In this document: positions 10,367-19,889 of the stretch, piece by piece
How the letters are laid out: each line of letters opens with the position of its first letter
How positions within the stretch are numbered: position 1 is the first letter of the stretch
Assembly (NCBI RefSeq): GCF_900177425.1
Contig: NZ_LT840184.1
Span: forward strand, 3,202,263-3,266,262
Direction of reading: 5' to 3'
Length of the DNA stretch: 64,000 nucleotides
Origin: Paenibacillus uliginis N3/975
Lineage (GTDB): Bacteria; Bacillota; Bacilli; Paenibacillales; Paenibacillaceae
Notes under the pieces: model-generated
Database searches by the model: none
Told to the model about the DNA's origin: nothing
What the model saw: only the letters and a program-made list of their open reading frames with translations
Position numbers and translations under genes: made by a program

Positions 10367-11647
10367 ATGCTGAACAAACATGCGATATGGTTTCCCGGTC
10401 AGGGCTCGCAGCGCGTCGGAATGGGAAAAGCGCTGAGCGAGCGGCATGCGGTTGTCAAAGCGACGATAGAGGAAGCGAACGAAGCGCTGGGTATGCGCCT
10501 TGACAGCCTGATGTATGAGGGAACGATGACGGAGCTGACGCGGACAGACAATGCCCAGCCCGCCATTCTTGCGCTTGGCGTGGCGATGTACCGCGTCTAC
10601 AGCCGGGAATGGGGATACCTACCTGCTATGGCTGCCGGCCACAGCCTGGGCGAGATTACCGCTTTAACCTGCGCGGGGGCCATAACGTTCCCGGATGCGC
10701 TCAGGCTCGTACGCCGCCGCGGCGAGTTGATGCAAGGGGCCGCCGCTGCGGGGATCGGCGCGATGGCAGCCGTGAACGGGCCGAGTCCTGATGATGTCGC
10801 CAAAGTATGCTTGGAAACCAGCGCAGGCTTCGCGGACGGAAGCCGTATTGTTGTGGTATCGAATATGAATTCAGAGCGGCAAACGGTGATTTCGGGACAC
10901 AAAGAGGCCGTCCATGAAGCGTCCGAAAGACTGTCAGCCCATGGGGCCACAGTCATTCCACTGCAGGTAAGCGCGCCGTTCCATAGCCCGTTGATGGCGC
11001 CGGCGGCGGCGCAATTTGCCGAAGTGCTGGGCCACGTCTCGTTTGGAGAAATGGATTTTCCCGTAGTTTCCTCTTTGACGGGTCTGCCTTACGGGAATAC
11101 GGCGGAGATCGCGGGTATGCTGGCAAAGGGATTGACGGACCCCGTCAATTGGCCGGCGGTCCTTACATTTCAGAAGAGCATTGGCATTGCCGCTGCCGTC
11201 GAACTGGGTCCGGGCAATGTATTGAAAAGGCTGGCTCCACCCTACGGACTGCGCGTATTCGCTTTTGACGACAAGGAGGATGAGGCGCATCTGTTTGCCG
11301 CAAGCCGGCAGACGGACGCTTATTCAATTGAACTGCTGAATCGTTGTCTGGCTATCGCCACTTGCGTCCGCAACCGCAACTGGAACGCGGCCGAATATGA
11401 ACAAGGCGTCGCTTCGCCTTACCGCGGCGTGCAGCAGTTGGTCGAGCGGCTGCGGGAGACGGGAGAGCAAGTGGCGGAGGCGCATGTTCGGCAAGCGCTG
11501 GCGATGCTGGAATCGGTGTTTCGCACCAAAGGCACGTCCGCCGAAGAGCAGGAACGGCGGCTTGCAAGACTGCAGGGTGAGTTCGGCCTGCGCGGCTTGC
11601 CAGGCGTTTCTCCTGCTGACCGGCCATATTCGGGCAGTCTATTATAG
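10367..11647 (+). CDS. Free-standing malonyl-type acyltransferase (trans-AT)
   Basis: 426 aa. FabD/PKS-AT hallmarks are GQGSQ near the N terminus, the nucleophile motif GHSLGE (about 91-96) and the catalytic His in SAPFHS (about 202-207). It loads malonyl units onto ACPs. The core ends near residue 300, and the remaining 120 residues are an extra helical tail (EEQERRLARLQGEF near the end) of unknown role. A discrete AT beside a PKS-NRPS whose PKS linker ends in YPF without a visible AT suggests a trans-AT assembly line (inference; the upstream module is outside the window). GAGGAG precedes the ATG. It could also be a duplicate housekeeping FabD, but the context argues against that. Confidence 0.88.
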   Translation: MLNKHAIWFPGQGSQRVGMGKALSERHAVVKATIEEANEALGMRLDSLMYEGTMTELTRTDNAQPAILALGVAMYRVYSREWGYLPAMAAGHSLGEITALTCAGAITFPDALRLVRRRGELMQGAAAAGIGAMAAVNGPSPDDVAKVCLETSAGFADGSRIVVVSNMNSERQTVISGHKEAVHEASERLSAHGATVIPLQVSAPFHSPLMAPAAAQFAEVLGHVSFGEMDFPVVSSLTGLPYGNTAEIAGMLAKGLTDPVNWPAVLTFQKSIGIAAAVELGPGNVLKRLAPPYGLRVFAFDDKEDEAHLFAASRQTDAYSIELLNRCLAIATCVRNRNWNAAEYEQGVASPYRGVQQLVERLRETGEQVAEAHVRQALAMLESVFRTKGTSAEEQERRLARLQGEFGLRGLPGVSPADRPYSGSLL

Positions 11648-11661
11648 GAAGGAGCGGGATC

Positions 11662-13035
11662 ATGGGTATCCGGCTGGCCAATGACGAGTTGGAACTGGAT
11701 GGAGCCCGGCGCCCTGCGGAGCTGCCGTCTCCCGTGGAGATTTTGCAGGCATTGATCCGCTTCAATACAACAAATCCGCCGGGCGAGGAAGCCACATGCA
11801 TCATGTATATCCGGCAACTGCTTGAGGATGCGGGCATTGAGACGCGGACCTACGCGCTTGATCCGGCCCGGCCCAATCTGCTGGCCAGGATGAAGGGCAG
11901 CGGGGAGGCACCGCCGCTGCTGCTGTACGGGCATGTCGACGTCGTTGGCGTCGACATGCAAGCCTGGAGCCGCGACCCGTTCGGGGGCGACATTGAGGGC
12001 GGCTTCGTCTGGGGGCGGGGCGCTCTTGATATGAAAGGCGGCGTGGCGATGCTCGTATCGGCTTTCCTCCGCGCTCATGTCCGCAAGCTGCCGCTGCGTG
12101 GCGATCTCATTCTGGCGATTGTCAGCGACGAGGAAGCAGGGGGCGAATACGGTGCTTCCTTCCTGGTAGAGCGGCATGCCGATTATTTTGCGGGCGTAAA
12201 GTATGCGCTCGGCGAATTTGGCGGCTTCGCGTTTCATGCGCTGGGGAAAACCTTTTATCCGATTATGGTGGCGGAGAAGCAGCTATGTTGGCTCAAAGCG
12301 ACGATTCGAGGAGACGGAGGCCACGGCTCCATGGACAAGCCGGGAGCCGACTGTATGGCGCAATTGGGGAACATGCTTCAATCGCTTAGCAGGAATAAGC
12401 TGCCGATACGCGCGACACCGGCGGCCCGGTTGATGATTGAAGGCATGGCCATCGCGCTGCCGCTGCTGCCGGCGCTGCTGCTGAGAGGGCTGCTGCGTCC
12501 CCGGCTGGGCGGCCTCATCCTGAAGCTGCTGGGGGAAAAGGGCGGGACATTCGCCCCGCTTCTGCGTAATACGGTCAGCGCGACCGTCGTTCACGGCGGC
12601 GAAAAAATCAACGTTCATCCAAGCGAAATTACGGTCGAACTGGACGGGCGAACGCTGCCGGGCGTCACTCCGCAGCAATTTATGGACGAGCTGCACCGAT
12701 TCGCGATTAATGATTCGATCGAGCTGGAAGTGCTGCGTCATGATCCATGCGCTGAGGCTCCCGACATGGGGATGTTCGGTTTGCTGTCCGAAGTGCTGAA
12801 AGAAGCGGATAAGGAGGCCGTTCCGGTGCCAATGCTGCTGCCCGGAGGAACGGACGGAAGATTGTTTGCGAGGCTCGGCATCCAAACCTACGGTTTCCTG
12901 CCAATGCCGCTGCCCAATGACATGCAGTTTACCAAACTGATTCATGCGGCTGATGAACGTATTCCCGTAGAAGCGATCGGGTTCGGCACGGATGCGATTT
13001 ACCGGGTGCTGCAGCGGTACGGGGTGCAGCCGTGA
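11662..13035 (+). CDS. M20 family zinc peptidase/deacylase (ArgE/DapE/ACY1-like)
   Basis: 457 aa, with AAGGAG before the ATG and 14 nt after the acyltransferase stop, so probably the last gene of the operon. M20 metal and catalytic residues are all visible: GHVD (His about 91), ALDMKGG (Asp about 123), SDEEAGG (Glu pair about 158-159), GEFGG, and the C-terminal His in KLIHAADERI. An insertion of Leu/Arg-rich sequence (LLPALLLRGLLRPRLGG, about 270-286) sits in the dimerisation region. M20 enzymes cleave terminal peptide or acyl-amide bonds. In this cluster it may remove a protecting acyl or leader residue from the product, or hydrolyse it for self-resistance (inference). Confidence 0.85.
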   Translation: MGIRLANDELELDGARRPAELPSPVEILQALIRFNTTNPPGEEATCIMYIRQLLEDAGIETRTYALDPARPNLLARMKGSGEAPPLLLYGHVDVVGVDMQAWSRDPFGGDIEGGFVWGRGALDMKGGVAMLVSAFLRAHVRKLPLRGDLILAIVSDEEAGGEYGASFLVERHADYFAGVKYALGEFGGFAFHALGKTFYPIMVAEKQLCWLKATIRGDGGHGSMDKPGADCMAQLGNMLQSLSRNKLPIRATPAARLMIEGMAIALPLLPALLLRGLLRPRLGGLILKLLGEKGGTFAPLLRNTVSATVVHGGEKINVHPSEITVELDGRTLPGVTPQQFMDELHRFAINDSIELEVLRHDPCAEAPDMGMFGLLSEVLKEADKEAVPVPMLLPGGTDGRLFARLGIQTYGFLPMPLPNDMQFTKLIHAADERIPVEAIGFGTDAIYRVLQRYGVQP

Positions 13036-13080
13036 TGCCTTTTAAAACGTTTTGAATATTCGCATATTTACAATTATATT

Positions 13081-13122
13081 AGCGCTTGAAATGCAAATGA
13101 CCATTTCAAGCGCTTTTTTTGC
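13081..13122 (+). terminator. Strong rho-independent terminator closing the NRPS operon
   Basis: Perfect 13-bp arms AGCGCTTGAAATG and CATTTCAAGCGCT around a 7-nt loop, followed by a run of seven T. It lies 45 nt after the M20 gene and marks the end of the GC-rich locus. Confidence 0.92.
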
Positions 13123-13169
13123 ATATTTCGAGGTCGACTGATCTTTTTCATATTTGTCGAAGGTGAAGG

Positions 13170-13697
13170 TCATATCCTCGATATGAAGCGAGCATCATTA
13201 TTAAAATAATAGGTCAATCCGTGAGATAGCGTGAAACACCAGCATTGAACTCCGGCCCATTCAATACATGCTGCATAATCTTTAATTTCTCTTGGGCATA
13301 ATGGATCTAGTTTGCCTGGCGAACTTCCAGAACCTCGGGAATCTACACGAACAACGACGTATCCATGCGGAACCCAATCAGTAGGAATTAACAATTTCCC
13401 ATACGCGATAGTCGTCTTCATCGATATCTATGCTAGTACTAGGACAACGGCATCCGCTAGATCAGCACCAAAAACATCGCCAACCGTCTTGTTAGACATA
13501 GAGTTTGCAAGTTTGAATAATCGGTGTCTGAGCCTTTCAATGGGGAGTCCTTTGCCATACACACCATGGGTTAATATAACCGGGTATTTGCCTGACGCAG
13601 TTGGGCGAAATACATCGGCATATACGTTTGCGCCGTCGTCCATTTCGATGGGCACATCCCAATCGATTTGCATACATTCATCAGGTTTTAAATTCAT
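13170..13697 (-). pseudogene. Remnant of CocE/NonD-family (S15) hydrolase
   Basis: On the minus strand, an ATG at 13697 opens MNLKPDECMQIDWDVPIEMD and continues through GANVYADVFRPTASGKYPVI and LTHGVYGKG, the N terminus of CocE/NonD acyl hydrolases. In a different frame the sequence continues with PHGYVVVRVDSRGSGSSPG and KDYAACIEWA, the next conserved block including the RG-S-S-G region. At least one frameshift near 13,425 separates the blocks, and everything after about residue 160 (catalytic Ser, Asp and His region of a protein normally near 550-600 aa) is missing. The 5' end lies next to a family 2 repeat (13,714-13,790). Non-functional. Confidence 0.8.
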
Positions 13698-13713
13698 TGT
13701 AGTTAATATCTGT

Positions 13714-13790
13714 TTTGTCGGTGGACAAGAGCATAGTCCTATTAGAAGTCGCCAATATGGCGGCTTTTTTGTTTTATGGGAACGGTTGCC
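13714..13790. repeat. Family 2 repeat, partial copy
   Basis: Contains TGTCGGTGGACAAGAGCATA, then GTCGCCAATATGGCGGC followed by TTTTTTGTTTTAT. These are the left unit and U-tract hairpin of family 2 (fullest copy 51,172-51,332). The palindrome and right-hand GGACAAGAAC units are absent. It lies immediately upstream of the broken CocE-like gene. Confidence 0.8.
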
Positions 13791-13911
13791 GATATGATCG
13801 GCATTTGGTAGAAGAAAGCGGAGCATGTTCTAAAGGAAGTCAGAACTATATATCCGCAAAATTTGTCATGCTACTATAATAGAAATAGTCAGGATGAGGA
13901 GGAACGCAGTA

Positions 13912-15137
13912 ATGACAGATTATAATCAGCCAGTTTTCGATGCATTGCTGCCCAGAGGGCACTGGCTAAGATTGATTATGAACCGGCTGCAGCTTATTGG
14001 AAAAAGCTATTAAAGTCGCCTCAAAAATGCGAAAAAATATTAAACCACACATTCTCGAATACAGTGTCGGATCTGCTTGCTGATCAATTGCTAGCTTTTT
14101 TGCAGACGTTTCTGCAGAAGAAGCCTGGCAGCAAGATCAGCTTGGAAGAGCATGAAACACTGCTTGCCTTACTTGGTATGATGCCGGGCAAAGCGAGTGA
14201 GAAGATGTGCGAGGTGTATGAGCTTGTAGCAGAGCATATCCAGAAGGTTTCATCATTTAAGCGCGATAGCGAGGTACTAAAGTTAACCTACAGAGATACT
14301 TCTATCTTTAATATAAGCAATACGTTGGAAGGTGTGACTTTAGAGCAAGCCTTTCCTATGATTTTGGTTGGCTCTGTTTTGATGGATGGAGATATTAGAC
14401 TGCAAGCGCTGGCTTGCAAGCTATATGAACAATATGGGGGAGCCTGGCTGTCTCCTGTCTTCGCTTCTGCGCTTCTAACCAAGCCTGCTGGCGATGTTTT
14501 CGAGGTATTTTCAAAGTATTACAAAGATCCCGTGACGCAGCGTTTTATTTTGAACGTGCTAGGTACGGTGAAGTTTGATACTAAGCAAAACCGGCATACG
14601 TTTATGTTCGGCTGGGGTCATATGCTTAGGAATGATACATATTTTTCACTTACACCGCTGCTGTTTGAGGATTTGGATGTGCGCTGGATAGAACTTTTGG
14701 CAGCTGATCCGGAGAAGAAAAAGCTAAGCGGTCTTATTAAAACGAGTTATTATGTTGGAAAAGTAACTGGAGAATTTGATGATGTGCTGGGTGATCTACT
14801 TCCGCTAAATAATGAAATTTGCTGCCAAAAGGTTCAATCATATTTTCTGAAAAGAGCGATTCTGGATGATGGAATTGGCGCGACATATGTTGGTATTTTG
14901 TATCGGATAGGTTATGAGGACGTTGAATCGATTCTTATGAAAAAATGGTCCCAAAAGGAAAATGCAACCTCTATTTGGAATGTATCCAGTGATTTGCAGT
15001 CATTTACCCATTGGCCAGCCCAGAAGAGAGCAGTCCTTTTTAAACAGGTTGGACAATTGGTTCAGGAGAAGAAATTAAAAATAAGCTATTGGAAGCCGGA
15101 CACCGCCGAGGAGCTGAAGAATAAGCTGCTCAAGTAG
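13912..15137 (+). pseudogene. Unrecognised protein gene with a single-base frameshift near its start
   Basis: A perfect AGGAGG lies 9 nt before ATG 13912, which opens MTDYNQPVFDALL and then shifts frame at about 13,951 (CTGCCCAGAGG, apparently one base lost). With the base restored the frame reads on as AQRALAKIDYEPAAAYWKK into the long frame that otherwise begins at GTG 14064, giving about 408 aa. The body is helical with Leu-rich repeats that look HEAT-like, and there is no signal peptide or membrane segment. No family recognised. If the shift is real, translation could still restart at GTG 14064 to give a 357-aa product, but no good ribosome site precedes it. Confidence 0.65.
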
Positions 15138-15237
15138 CAATAGAAGGAGCGGATTAGCTGCTCTCGCCGCGTAGCCGGGTCAGCCAGAAACTTGCTCTGT
15201 TGTTAGTTGGCTAATGTCCTTCAGCCTTCATTGAAAA

Positions 15238-15281
15238 TAGGCTTCCTCCGTTCTTCAGAAAGGGGAAGTCTGTTTTTTTAC
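15238..15281 (+). terminator. Terminator after the frameshifted gene
   Basis: AGGCTTCCTC and GGGGAAGTCT arms around a 13-nt loop, followed by seven T. It separates the unknown gene from the amidohydrolase. Confidence 0.65.
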
Positions 15282-15486
15282 TATAATTTCAAATGTAAGA
15301 TTGGATAGGGACGACCTAAATTAATTTCATAGTCATTATTTGTAAGATTCATGTAAGAATGTAGAAAGATGGGTGAAAGTTTTTGCGTGTATGCTGTAAT
15401 GGAATGCCGGACCCAAACAATATGGAAGGTAACATCATCTTAGTCGATTGTATCGGCAGCATTACAGAGAGGAGAGATTTAGAATT

Positions 15487-16908
15487 ATGCATGCACACAA
15501 ACGCTCTTCGTTTTCTTTGGTACTGAGCATTACGCTGGTAGGAGCACTGTTCATCCATTCAAACCATTCATTTGCTGCTATTGAATCCAAACAACCAGAT
15601 GAATCACGATCTGTCGTCATTCGGGATATTACAATTGTAAATGTGAAGACGGGGGAATTAGAGCCGAATCAGACCGTTGTTACTAGCGGGAATCAGATTG
15701 TAGAGATTGACGACTCAAATAATATCGAGATTCCAGATGGTGCTACAGTGATTCCTGCAACAGGCAAATATCTCATTCCTGGGTTATGGGATATGCATGT
15801 ACACCTTATGGACGACTTTAAGTATGCATTCCCGCTTCTATTGGCAAACGGAGTAACGGGTGTGAGAGATATGGCAACTGAGCTTAAAAATATTGCGGAT
15901 TGGAAAAAGGAAGTAGAAGACAATAAACCGGCTCCACGGATTACTTATTCTGGTTCCACACTTATACAGCCTCAACCAGACGCTCTTCCGCATCTTTATC
16001 CGGTCACTTCCGAGAAATCAGCGCGTGATGCGGTTCGCTTGATGAAAAAGCATGGGGCAGAATCGATTAAAGTATACTCCTTCCTTCCTCGACATCTCTA
16101 CAAGTACATCATAGACGAAGCTCGCAAGTTAAATATGAAAGTTGGGGGACATTTGCCAATTCCAGTTAGAGCGGAGGAGGCGTCCCGTATGGGCAAACGA
16201 TCCTTTGAGCATCTGGATGGACTGTTCATCGCGACTTCACATGAAGAAGATAAGCTCCTGAAGTTAGCGAATAAAAATCCGGATGAGCATTTGAACTTTG
16301 AATTGGAAGCCTTCAAGACATATGACGCTCAAAAAGCAAACAAACTGTTTAAGCTGTTTAAAAAATATGGAACGTATCAGGTTCCTACCTTGATTACCTA
16401 TTTACAAGTTGTAAGTCCGCTTGACAAAGAGTTGGCACCCTATGTCCCCGAACATTATTGGGCAGACTGGGAAAAGGCTAAGAAGGAAATGAGTGTGTAT
16501 AAAGAACTCATTCAAAAATCTCTCCAAAATCACGAGAATAGCAAGAAAATGATCAAGCGGATGAATGAAGCGGGTGTTCCGATTATGACAGGGACTGACG
16601 CTACTTTCGGCATTCCTAACCATGTATATGGCAAGAGCGTGCATGAGGAGCTTAGATTGCTAGTAGCGTCAGGGTTGACGCCGCTGGAAGCTCTCCAAGC
16701 GGCAACCCTGACACCTGCCAAGTTCATGGACAGAGAACAGGAACTCGGAACGATCGAAGAAGACAAACTTGCTGATATGGTTATTTTGCATGATAATCCG
16801 TTGGATCAAATCGAAAATACCGAACGTATTTACGGGGTAGTAATGAATGGTACTTACTATGGCAAGGGAGAACTGGATGAAGCCGTGAAGACGGTAATTA
16901 ACAAGTAA
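15487..16908 (+). CDS. Exported amidohydrolase (imidazolonepropionase/prolidase-like)
   Basis: About 473 aa from ATG 15487 with GAGGAG about 12 nt upstream. The frame opens earlier at 15448, but that extension has no ribosome site. An N-terminal signal peptide (KRSSFSLVLSITLVGALFIH, ending near NHSFAA) sends it outside. Metal-dependent amidohydrolase motifs appear in order: DMHVHL (HxH), the likely carboxylated Lys in SIKVYS, GGHLP, FEHLDG and GTDATFG (Asp). The closing ADMVILHDNPL segment is the return to the small beta domain. Related enzymes hydrolyse Xaa-Pro dipeptides, cyclic amides or lactones; the substrate cannot be named. Its tail overlaps that of the convergent cyclase remnant by 11 bp. 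Confidence 0.85.
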   Translation: MHAHKRSSFSLVLSITLVGALFIHSNHSFAAIESKQPDESRSVVIRDITIVNVKTGELEPNQTVVTSGNQIVEIDDSNNIEIPDGATVIPATGKYLIPGLWDMHVHLMDDFKYAFPLLLANGVTGVRDMATELKNIADWKKEVEDNKPAPRITYSGSTLIQPQPDALPHLYPVTSEKSARDAVRLMKKHGAESIKVYSFLPRHLYKYIIDEARKLNMKVGGHLPIPVRAEEASRMGKRSFEHLDGLFIATSHEEDKLLKLANKNPDEHLNFELEAFKTYDAQKANKLFKLFKKYGTYQVPTLITYLQVVSPLDKELAPYVPEHYWADWEKAKKEMSVYKELIQKSLQNHENSKKMIKRMNEAGVPIMTGTDATFGIPNHVYGKSVHEELRLLVASGLTPLEALQAATLTPAKFMDREQELGTIEEDKLADMVILHDNPLDQIENTERIYGVVMNGTYYGKGELDEAVKTVINK

Positions 16909-18025
16909 TTTTTTCTCTATAATGACTAAGTGTTATCAGTGGCCATATCGAATTATAGCTGTGGTAGCGGATATAAAATTGTCCTGGCAGGCCGGCGCCT
17001 GTCGGGTACTTGGCATATTGATCCTTCTTATGAAGGAGTGCAATCAAGCATTCGATCCCTCGGTTAATCGTATCAGTAGGTGCTGGGGAACTTGCGATGA
17101 GCGCGTCTAATGCCCAAGCCGTCTGGGATGGCGTGGAGGCATGTAAATGAACGTATCTCTTCACCTTGTCGCTTGAGCAGGATTCCCCCCAGCCACCATC
17201 TGAGTTTTGAATAGTCATTAACCATTTCGTCGCTTTTACAAGTGCTGGATCACGTGCTTCGACTCCTACAGCCTTCATCCCTGTGACAGCAGCCCATGTT
17301 CCGTAAATATAACAAATTCCCCATTTTCCATACCATGACCCATCTTCCTCCTGGTTTTCCTTCAGCCAATTAACAGCCTTTTGGATAAAGGGGTGCTTAA
17401 TCGTTAACTTAGCCATTGATCCCAAATATTCCAGTGCTCTGCCTGACAAATCCGCGGTAGAGGGATCGGTGAGTGCGGCATCTGCACCGTCATAGGGAAG
17501 CCAATTCAAAAAAGCTTTGTTTGTATTTTTCTCAAAGGCAGACCATCCGCCATCATCATTTTGCATGGAGAGAACCCAGTGAAACCCCTTGTCATAGGCT
17601 TCCTGGAAACGATTATCATGCGCCGCCAGCCGATGAATCGCACGTAGAGCCGCGGTGGAATCATCTACATCCGGGTTCATCGTGTTACTGTCCGAAAACC
17701 CCCAGCCGCCAGCAATGGCCGAATCGTTATGCTTGCTCCAATCGCCCATTACCGTCTGCTGACGGTTAAGTAAGTACGTTCCAGCGCGCATAATGGCAGG
17801 ATGAGTTGTTGACACACGTGCTCGCTGCAAGGCATGGCTTATAAGCGCAGTATCCCAAACGGTGGACGTAGAGTTCACCATATGATAGGAGTTGTCTGTT
17901 CGACACATGAAGCCTTTCAAGCCTTTAATGGCTTTTATAATGCGTGAATGTCTACGATCGTACTGAACAGCGCAGCCAGCGACTATCTCGCTTAAAACGA
18001 TGTAAAACCAGCATGAATTTGTCAT
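16898..18025 (-). pseudogene. Squalene-hopene/sporulenol cyclase, N-terminal third missing
   Basis: 375 aa remain of an enzyme that normally has about 620-640. The catalytic DxDD motif is intact (NPDVDDSTAALR), as are QW repeats (GGWGFSDS, DDGGWSAF, DGSWYGKWG, SDGGWGES) and the C-terminal barrel (GLPGQFYIRYHSYN). The family cyclises squalene or polyprenyls to hopanoids or sporulenes. The first (alpha/beta barrel) part is absent: coding similarity stops close to 18,020, where a family 1 repeat (18,025-18,120) begins, and nothing beyond it reads as the missing domain. Without those helices the enzyme cannot form its active cavity, so it is probably inactive. Confidence 0.85.
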
Positions 18026-18120
18026 TCAACTAACGGGAAACGATAGCTGAATAACTATAGGATGGCAGCCGGGTAGTGCGAACGGCTGCCTTTGTTGAAC
18101 TAACGGGCAGGATAGTTGAA
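18025..18120. repeat. Family 1 repeat, full copy
   Basis: Left half-site CTAACGGGAAACGATAGC, a GGCAGCC/GGCTGCC hairpin at 18,064-18,090, then right half-site CTAACGGGCAGGATAGTT. It is joined to the broken 5' end of the cyclase gene. Confidence 0.85.
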
Positions 18121-18455
18121 GGACATACACGGTGATCTGTACCATAAGTATGGCTAAATTATTTACGAAATTCCTTGTGGCGCATGTGTTTGAATATATG
18201 GGTTAAGGAAATGCAAGAAAGGTGCATGAGGATTTTGTTGGCGGCGAAGAGGAGTCGAGCATGAACGTATACTACCAAGATCGATCACCATCCGAGTTTT
18301 ATAACCTGAATAAGCATGAAAAGTGAAAAGTTGCGAATAAAAGAAATTTGCGTGTAACGAAACATAACTACATCTTTTACGTATATCCATTCAGTTTCAT
18401 ACTTTAACAGAGAAAACGATAGAGAAATCTATAGACTATCGTAGAGGTCACGTGT
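18121..18455. other. Intergenic stretch without recognisable gene
   Basis: About 335 bp between the family 1 repeat and the membrane-anchored esterase. Neither strand shows a credible reading frame or RNA structure, and the missing cyclase N terminus is not found here. Confidence 0.5.
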
Positions 18456-19409
18456 ATGTCGGTTTTGAAAAAACGAAAGTTGATTTTATGGTTGTCAGCT
18501 TTAGCCCTTATCGTTGCAGTTCCAATAACAATTTTCATGCAAATAATCATTCATTCTAATGTACCAGAACTTGCAGAAGGAAGCATTGAGCAGCGGTATG
18601 CACAGCAAGGAAACTATCATGTAAAGGTAGAAGAAGTTAAGAGTATGAGCGGAGAGGCTTTATTTAGAATATACTACCCAGTATTTCAAGGAGACGAATC
18701 CTATCCTATTATTTCATGGGGGAATGGAACAGATGCCACGCCAGATCGTTATGATGAGCTCTTAACTCATCTTGCTAGCTGGGGATTCATTGTAATAGAT
18801 TCCTATAGCAAGACAACAGGAACAGGCAAAGAAATTGTGGAGGCTATTGATTATTTGAAAAATGAAAACGAACTAGCAAACAGCTTGTTTTATCAAAAAA
18901 TACAAATGGAGCATATTGGTGTAGCTGGACATTCTCAAGGGTCTACTGGGGTCATTAATGCTCATACCAACTATATAAGTGGATCGTTGATTAAGACGGT
19001 TGTATCCATCGCTCTCCCGGATTTGAAGCATTGTGATCCAGAAGATGTGTACGATACAGCACGTATTACCGTTCCTTTTCTCATTATGGGTGGTACACGA
19101 GATTTTCTAATCTCACCGGTATCAACGAATCAATTAGCCTTGCATAGTACTAACGCAAGCACGCCTGTTATGATGGGGATGGCAAAAGGTGCAGCTCATA
19201 CAGCGATTGAAGGTAATGGTGGCAATCATAGGGGGTACTTGACGGCTTGGATGAGATATCGGCTGCTTGATGATCAGGAAGCCATGAAGGCATTTCATGG
19301 GGATTCTTCCGAGATGATGCATAATACAAATTGGGTGGACGTTATACAAGCAAATATGGATGATAATAAATTGAATATCAAAAAGCCGGAGTTTATGAAA
19401 AGTAAATAA
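18456..19409 (+). CDS. Membrane-anchored alpha/beta hydrolase (dienelactone/cutinase-like)
   Basis: 317 aa. One N-terminal membrane segment (residues about 8-31, LILWLSALALIVAVPITIFM) anchors an extracellular esterase fold. Visible motifs: oxyanion-side ISWGNGTDA, nucleophile elbow GHSQGS (about 159-164), acidic residue in MGGTRDFL and a His in AKGAAHTAI. Proteins of this shape resemble bacterial PET-hydrolase/cutinase-like and platelet-activating-factor hydrolase folds; the substrate is unknown. Immediately after its stop a 45-codon orphan frame follows (see 19,411). Confidence 0.8.
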   Translation: MSVLKKRKLILWLSALALIVAVPITIFMQIIIHSNVPELAEGSIEQRYAQQGNYHVKVEEVKSMSGEALFRIYYPVFQGDESYPIISWGNGTDATPDRYDELLTHLASWGFIVIDSYSKTTGTGKEIVEAIDYLKNENELANSLFYQKIQMEHIGVAGHSQGSTGVINAHTNYISGSLIKTVVSIALPDLKHCDPEDVYDTARITVPFLIMGGTRDFLISPVSTNQLALHSTNASTPVMMGMAKGAAHTAIEGNGGNHRGYLTAWMRYRLLDDQEAMKAFHGDSSEMMHNTNWVDVIQANMDDNKLNIKKPEFMKSK

Positions 19410-19410
19410 A

Positions 19411-19545
19411 TATTACGTAGGCGGAAGGCTTTCCAAAGATGCTCCGCCTAAGCCTAAAAAAGAGTATGAAGAATACAAAAAACAGTTTGAGGTTTTAGAT
19501 GAACCTTTCAAGCCGTTTTTGCTAACTGAGGACGATCTCAAATGA
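19411..19545 (+). pseudogene. Short 3' remnant of an unidentified gene
   Basis: An open 44-codon stretch without a start, ending in TGA, reads YYVGGRLSKDAPPKPKKEYE then EYKKQFEVLDEPFKPFLLTE. It has the composition of real coding sequence and runs into a terminator, so it is probably the tail of a lost gene. Family not recognised. Confidence 0.4.
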
Positions 19546-19560
19546 GGTCGTTCTTTTTCT
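19528..19560 (+). terminator. Terminator
   Basis: GAGGACGATCTC and GAGGTCGTTC arms with a short loop followed by TTTTTCT. It overlaps the end of the preceding orphan coding remnant. Confidence 0.7.
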
Positions 19561-19618
19561 GTCCAAAAACTTGTAAATATGCATAAAAATTCACATATAA
19601 AAATTACTTTCGAAAATT

Positions 19619-19886
19619 CAGGTTAATGACTTGTTGCAAAATTGTTTTGAACATGCTTTTCAAGATTGTGAGCATGGACACATCGTTATTTCTATGAGTT
19701 CCAACAACGGCTTTTGCAGGATTGGAGTAATAGATTGATGGCAAAGGATTCAACGTTGAAGAATGTTCACAAAAAAGTTTAGGTTTATCTATTGTAAATA
19801 GCTATGTAGAGGATAAACTAAAAGAGAGCATGCAATTTGAATCTACAGCGTGTGGAACAACAGTTTCATTCACGTTTAAAATGTAA
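19619..19886 (+). pseudogene. eutW remnant: C-terminal ATPase domain of an ethanolamine-sensing histidine kinase
   Basis: The frame reads VNDLLQNCFEHAFQDCEHGH, a clear histidine-kinase N-box, then IVISMSSNNGFCRIGVID. After a one-base insertion near 19,735 it continues DGKGFNVEECSQKSLGLSIV (G boxes), ending GTTVSFTFKM. This matches the C terminus of EutW-type kinases, the partner of the ANTAR regulator EutV. The sensor and phosphoacceptor parts are missing. Identity rests on domain motifs plus the eut context directly downstream. Confidence 0.7.
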
Positions 19887-19889
19887 TAG

